Below are positions 61,326 to 64,000 of a DNA stretch of 64,000 nucleotides, piece after piece. The notes beneath the pieces are model-generated. The model did no database searches, was not told where the DNA came from, and saw only the letters and a list, made by a program, of their open reading frames with translations. Position 1 is the first letter of the stretch, and each line of letters starts with the position of its first letter. Made by a program: the position numbers and the translations under genes. Source of the stretch: an uncultured Bacilli bacterium (lineage in GTDB: Bacteria; Bacillota_I; Bacilli_A; RF39; UBA660); assembly GCA_934086185.1 (NCBI GenBank), contig CAKOHW010000005.1:1-64000 (forward strand). Reading direction: 5' to 3'.

Positions 61326-63233
61326 GTGAAATACTTAAAAATGATATTTAAAATATGTATTTTTTCTTTTATATGTTTTGTAGTTATTATGTCTTCATTA
61401 TATATTTATTCTTATTTATCACCTGGAATCGATTTAAAAACTAGCAATTCATTTTATATATATGATAATAATAATGAAATTGTTTATCAAGGTTCAGGCA
61501 ATAGTGAATGGGTTAACTTAGAAGATGTTAATAAAAATTTTTTAAATGCAATCATAAGTACAGAAGATAAGAATTTTTATAAACATTGGGGTTTTGATTA
61601 TTTACGTATCGTAAAATCTATGTATAGTAATATTAAGAATGGTTACATAACTCAGGGTGGCAGTACTATTAGTCAACAATATGTAAAAAATATGTATTTA
61701 GATTTCGATCAAACTTGGGATAGAAAAATTCAGGAAGCATTTTTAACTTTAAAGTTAGAAACTCACTATTCTAAAGAGGATATTATAGAAGGTTATATAA
61801 ATACAATTAATTTTGGACAAGGATGTTATGGCATTAGTGAAGCAAGTAAGTATTATTTTAATAAGAAACCTAAAGATTTAAGTTTGGAAGAGGCTATAAT
61901 ACTTGCGGGTATACCTAAGTCTCCTAATAATTATAATCCAATTAGTAATTACGATACTTCTATTAAAAGAGCAAAAATTGTTATGAATGCTATGATTAAT
62001 AATAAAAAGTTAAGTGTTAAAGATAGTGAAAATCTTTTTAAAAATAAATTAGAGATATATGGTAAAAGTGATTTAAATAATTTACAAACGTTAATGTATT
62101 ATCAAGATGCTGTTATGGAAGAATTAAAAAAAATCAATACAATTCCTAATAGTTTAATTGATTCTGGAGGTTTAAAAATATATACTAATTTAGATATTAA
62201 CGCTCAAACTAATTTAGAAAATGCTATTATTAATAACATGCTTGATGATGAAACTCAAGTTGCTAGTATAATGATAGAACCTAGTAGTGGAAAAATTATT
62301 GCGTTAGCTGGTGGAAAAGATTACAAAGTAAGTCAATTTAATAGAGTTACTTCATCTAAACGTCAAGTTGGCTCCACTATAAAGCCTTTTCTATATTATA
62401 CTGCTCTTGAAAACAATTTAACTAGTGCTTCTAAGTTTTTAAGTGAGGAAACAAGTTTTGTTTTTTCTAACAATCAAACCTATACTCCTACTAATTTTGC
62501 TAACAAATATGCAAATAAAGATATAACTATGGCTGCTGCTTTAGCTTATTCAGATAATATATATGCTGTTAAAACCCATTTATTTTTAGGAGAAGATAAA
62601 TTAGTAGAAACTATGAAAAATGTTGGATTAAAAGAAAAATTAGATGCGATACCGTCATTAGCACTGGGTAGTAAAGAAATTAATATGCTAGATTATGCAG
62701 AAGCTTATAATACACTTGCAAGTAATGGTTATAAACAAGATATTTATTTAATTAATAAAGTTGAGGATTTAAATGGAAATATTTTATATGAACATAAAGA
62801 TGAAAAAGATTTAGTTTTAAATACAAATTATCTTTATATTTTAGATGAAATGATGAGTAATACCTATAATAGTGATTTTATTAGTTATAACTCTCCTACT
62901 GCATTATCTATAAAAGATAAGTTAACTAAAAAATATGCTATTAAAAGTGGTTCTACTAATAATGACTATTGGTTAGTTGGATATAATCCTGATATACTCG
63001 CATTGGTATGGACTGGTAATGACAATAATAAAGATGTTGAATCTACATACTCTAAGTTAACTAAATATATTTGGGCTGATGCAGTAGAAGGTACTTTAAA
63101 AGATAAAGAAAGTACATGGTATAATAAACCGCAAAATGTTGAAAGTGCATATTTAAATCCTGTTTCTGGAGAATATAGTAATGGAAAAGATGGTACTTTA
63201 TTTTATTTCTTAAAAGGTACTGAGCCAAATTAA
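61326..63233 (+). CDS. Bifunctional penicillin-binding protein 1A-type
   Basis: The 635-residue class A PBP polymerises lipid II and crosslinks peptides. It has an N-terminal membrane helix (about 7-28). The GT51 transglycosylase domain (about 55-230) has the catalytic Glu in STEDKNFYKHWGFD, GGSTISQQYVKN and EGYINTINFGQGCYG. The transpeptidase domain (about 290-620) has the active-site Ser in GSTIKPF (near 345), SDN near 411 and KSG in IKSGSTNNDYW in place of KTG. It lacks extra C-terminal domains. The start is GTG behind AGGTGATTTAA. Confidence 0.94.
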   Translation: MKYLKMIFKICIFSFICFVVIMSSLYIYSYLSPGIDLKTSNSFYIYDNNNEIVYQGSGNSEWVNLEDVNKNFLNAIISTEDKNFYKHWGFDYLRIVKSMYSNIKNGYITQGGSTISQQYVKNMYLDFDQTWDRKIQEAFLTLKLETHYSKEDIIEGYINTINFGQGCYGISEASKYYFNKKPKDLSLEEAIILAGIPKSPNNYNPISNYDTSIKRAKIVMNAMINNKKLSVKDSENLFKNKLEIYGKSDLNNLQTLMYYQDAVMEELKKINTIPNSLIDSGGLKIYTNLDINAQTNLENAIINNMLDDETQVASIMIEPSSGKIIALAGGKDYKVSQFNRVTSSKRQVGSTIKPFLYYTALENNLTSASKFLSEETSFVFSNNQTYTPTNFANKYANKDITMAAALAYSDNIYAVKTHLFLGEDKLVETMKNVGLKEKLDAIPSLALGSKEINMLDYAEAYNTLASNGYKQDIYLINKVEDLNGNILYEHKDEKDLVLNTNYLYILDEMMSNTYNSDFISYNSPTALSIKDKLTKKYAIKSGSTNNDYWLVGYNPDILALVWTGNDNNKDVESTYSKLTKYIWADAVEGTLKDKESTWYNKPQNVESAYLNPVSGEYSNGKDGTLFYFLKGTEPN

Positions 63234-63264
63234 AATAGTTCATTGTAAGATATGAACTATTTTT
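63232..63264. terminator. Bidirectional terminator between pbp and parB
   Basis: 12-bp arms AAAATAGTTCAT/ATGAACTATTTT, 8-nt loop, A and T runs on both sides. Confidence 0.85.
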
Positions 63265-64000
63265 CTATTTTTATAATTATTTGATATAAATCTTCAAAAT
63301 CATATTCTTCAGTTTCTATTGAAAAATCTTCTTTTTTAGATAAATTTACAATTTCTTTTAATGAATTAATTACAGAGTTAATATCTCCTTTTATTATTTT
63401 CTTTGTTTCTTTTTCTTCTTTGATAGGTTCTTTATTTATTTTTTCTTCTTCTGCAGTTGGTATATCAAATATTTCATATTTATTTTCTAAATTCTTTTTA
63501 GAATCTACTATTAATTGAGCAATGTCATTTTCTGTACCTATATTTGATATAGGAGTTTCGCTACTATTTTGATTATTATCATTAATATTTAATTGTTCAA
63601 TTTGAGATAATAAATTATTTTCTTCTTCTAAAGAAATAAAATTATTAAATTTTCTATTTGACTCTTGTGGTGTATTCATATTTTTTATTGCTGTATCTAA
63701 TTGTCTTACTGTCATTCTATCATTTATTACTTTATTAAGCATTTCTTTTTGTTCTTCTGGATTTGTTAATTGTAATAAACTTCTTGCATGTCTTTCTGAT
63801 ATTTTTTCTTTCATTAAAGCATCTTGTACTTCATCTGTTAATTTTAATAATCTTACTTTATTTGCAACTGTAGATTGTGATATTCCCAATCTTTTTGCTA
63901 ATTGTTCTTGAGTAACATATCCTCTTTTTAATAATGTTTCATACGATTTTGCTTCTTCCATTGCAGATAGATTTTTTCTTTGTAAATTTTCTACTAAAGC
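63257..64000 (-). CDS. ParB/Noc family chromosome protein (5' end cut off)
   Basis: The visible 247 residues lack the N-terminal CTP-binding part, which lies beyond the right edge. The open frame continues past 63961 as ALVENLQRKNLSAMEEAKSY (joined to the downstream ATG), so that internal Met is not the start. The helix-turn-helix TQEQLAKRLGISQSTVANKVR (split) is followed by KISERHARSLL. A long Asn/Glu/Lys-rich linker and a short C-terminal dimer domain end the protein. QSTVANKVRLLKL resembles Noc more than Spo0J. Either would suggest that the replication origin is near. Confidence 0.88.
   Translation of the reverse strand, partial: ALVENLQRKNLSAMEEAKSYETLLKRGYVTQEQLAKRLGISQSTVANKVRLLKLTDEVQDALMKEKISERHARSLLQLTNPEEQKEMLNKVINDRMTVRQLDTAIKNMNTPQESNRKFNNFISLEEENNLLSQIEQLNINDNNQNSSETPISNIGTENDIAQLIVDSKKNLENKYEIFDIPTAEEEKINKEPIKEEKETKKIIKGDINSVINSLKEIVNLSKKEDFSIETEEYDFEDLYQIIIKIEK

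Overview
This window comes from a very AT-rich, Gram-positive-type bacterium, most likely a low-GC Bacillota lineage close to the Mollicutes, such as an uncultured gut Bacilli group. The basis is the gene content: RNA polymerase delta (rpoE), TagO/TagA/TagGH-type wall polymer genes, class B sortase, AddAB, a CIRCE operator, a bL31 gene and the sporulation genes spoIIQ, spoIID and spoIIR. Several tight ATGA overlaps end genes on UGA, so the standard bacterial code applies, not the Mollicutes code. The taxonomic placement is inference.

Layout. 1-331: promoter and leader of an rRNA operon running off the left edge, then a tRNA-Glu. 367-3617: a sugar kinase, a small membrane-anchored protein, a flavoprotein and a HAD-GtrA fusion. 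3710-17667: a large minus-strand surface glycopolymer region. It holds TagO (first lipid-linked sugar), WecB and TagA (ManNAc linkage unit), five glycosyltransferase-type genes, a flavoprotein, a TagGH-like exporter and an O-antigen-ligase-like protein. Its core, 5883-14923, has one clear promoter and one clear terminator. 17762-22533: a small acidic protein, a 760-residue repeat protein of unknown function, an RluA enzyme, a class B sortase and a TetR regulator. 22679-24790: CIRCE-controlled ClpB lacking the N-domain. 24878-33361: envelope proteins (bactofilin-like membrane protein, NodB deacetylase, VanY peptidase, CAAX protease, L,D-transpeptidase). 29082-38173: AddB and AddA, separated by two opposite-strand genes, then a compact UvrD-like helicase. 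38194-40837: murD-murL, an L-Glu-ligation-plus-epimerisation version of peptidoglycan precursor synthesis. 41126-46960: GH25 lysozyme, then an accessory stretch (NUDIX, HD, unknown proteins, a gene remnant, and an AbiE toxin-antitoxin operon with an 18-bp-arm inverted repeat over its promoter). 47120-49463: recG flanked by two candidate structured RNAs, each with its own promoter. 49462-64000: nifJ, the sporulation/housekeeping block (spoIIQ, spoIID, DUF1146, rpiB, rpmE, murA, mntP, spoIIR, prmC, prfA, rpoE), a bifunctional PBP and a 5'-truncated parB/noc.

The main theme is the cell envelope: peptidoglycan precursors (murA, murD, murL), polymerisation (PBP1a-like), remodelling (L,D-transpeptidase, VanY, GH25, deacetylase), wall glycopolymer synthesis and export, and protein anchoring (sortase). 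Sporulation engulfment genes build on the same machinery. Points most worth checking are murL/murD, the two candidate RNAs beside recG, the repeat protein, the AbiE operator and the sortase with Lys in place of its catalytic Arg. Coordinates and motif matches were read by eye; no search or folding program was run.
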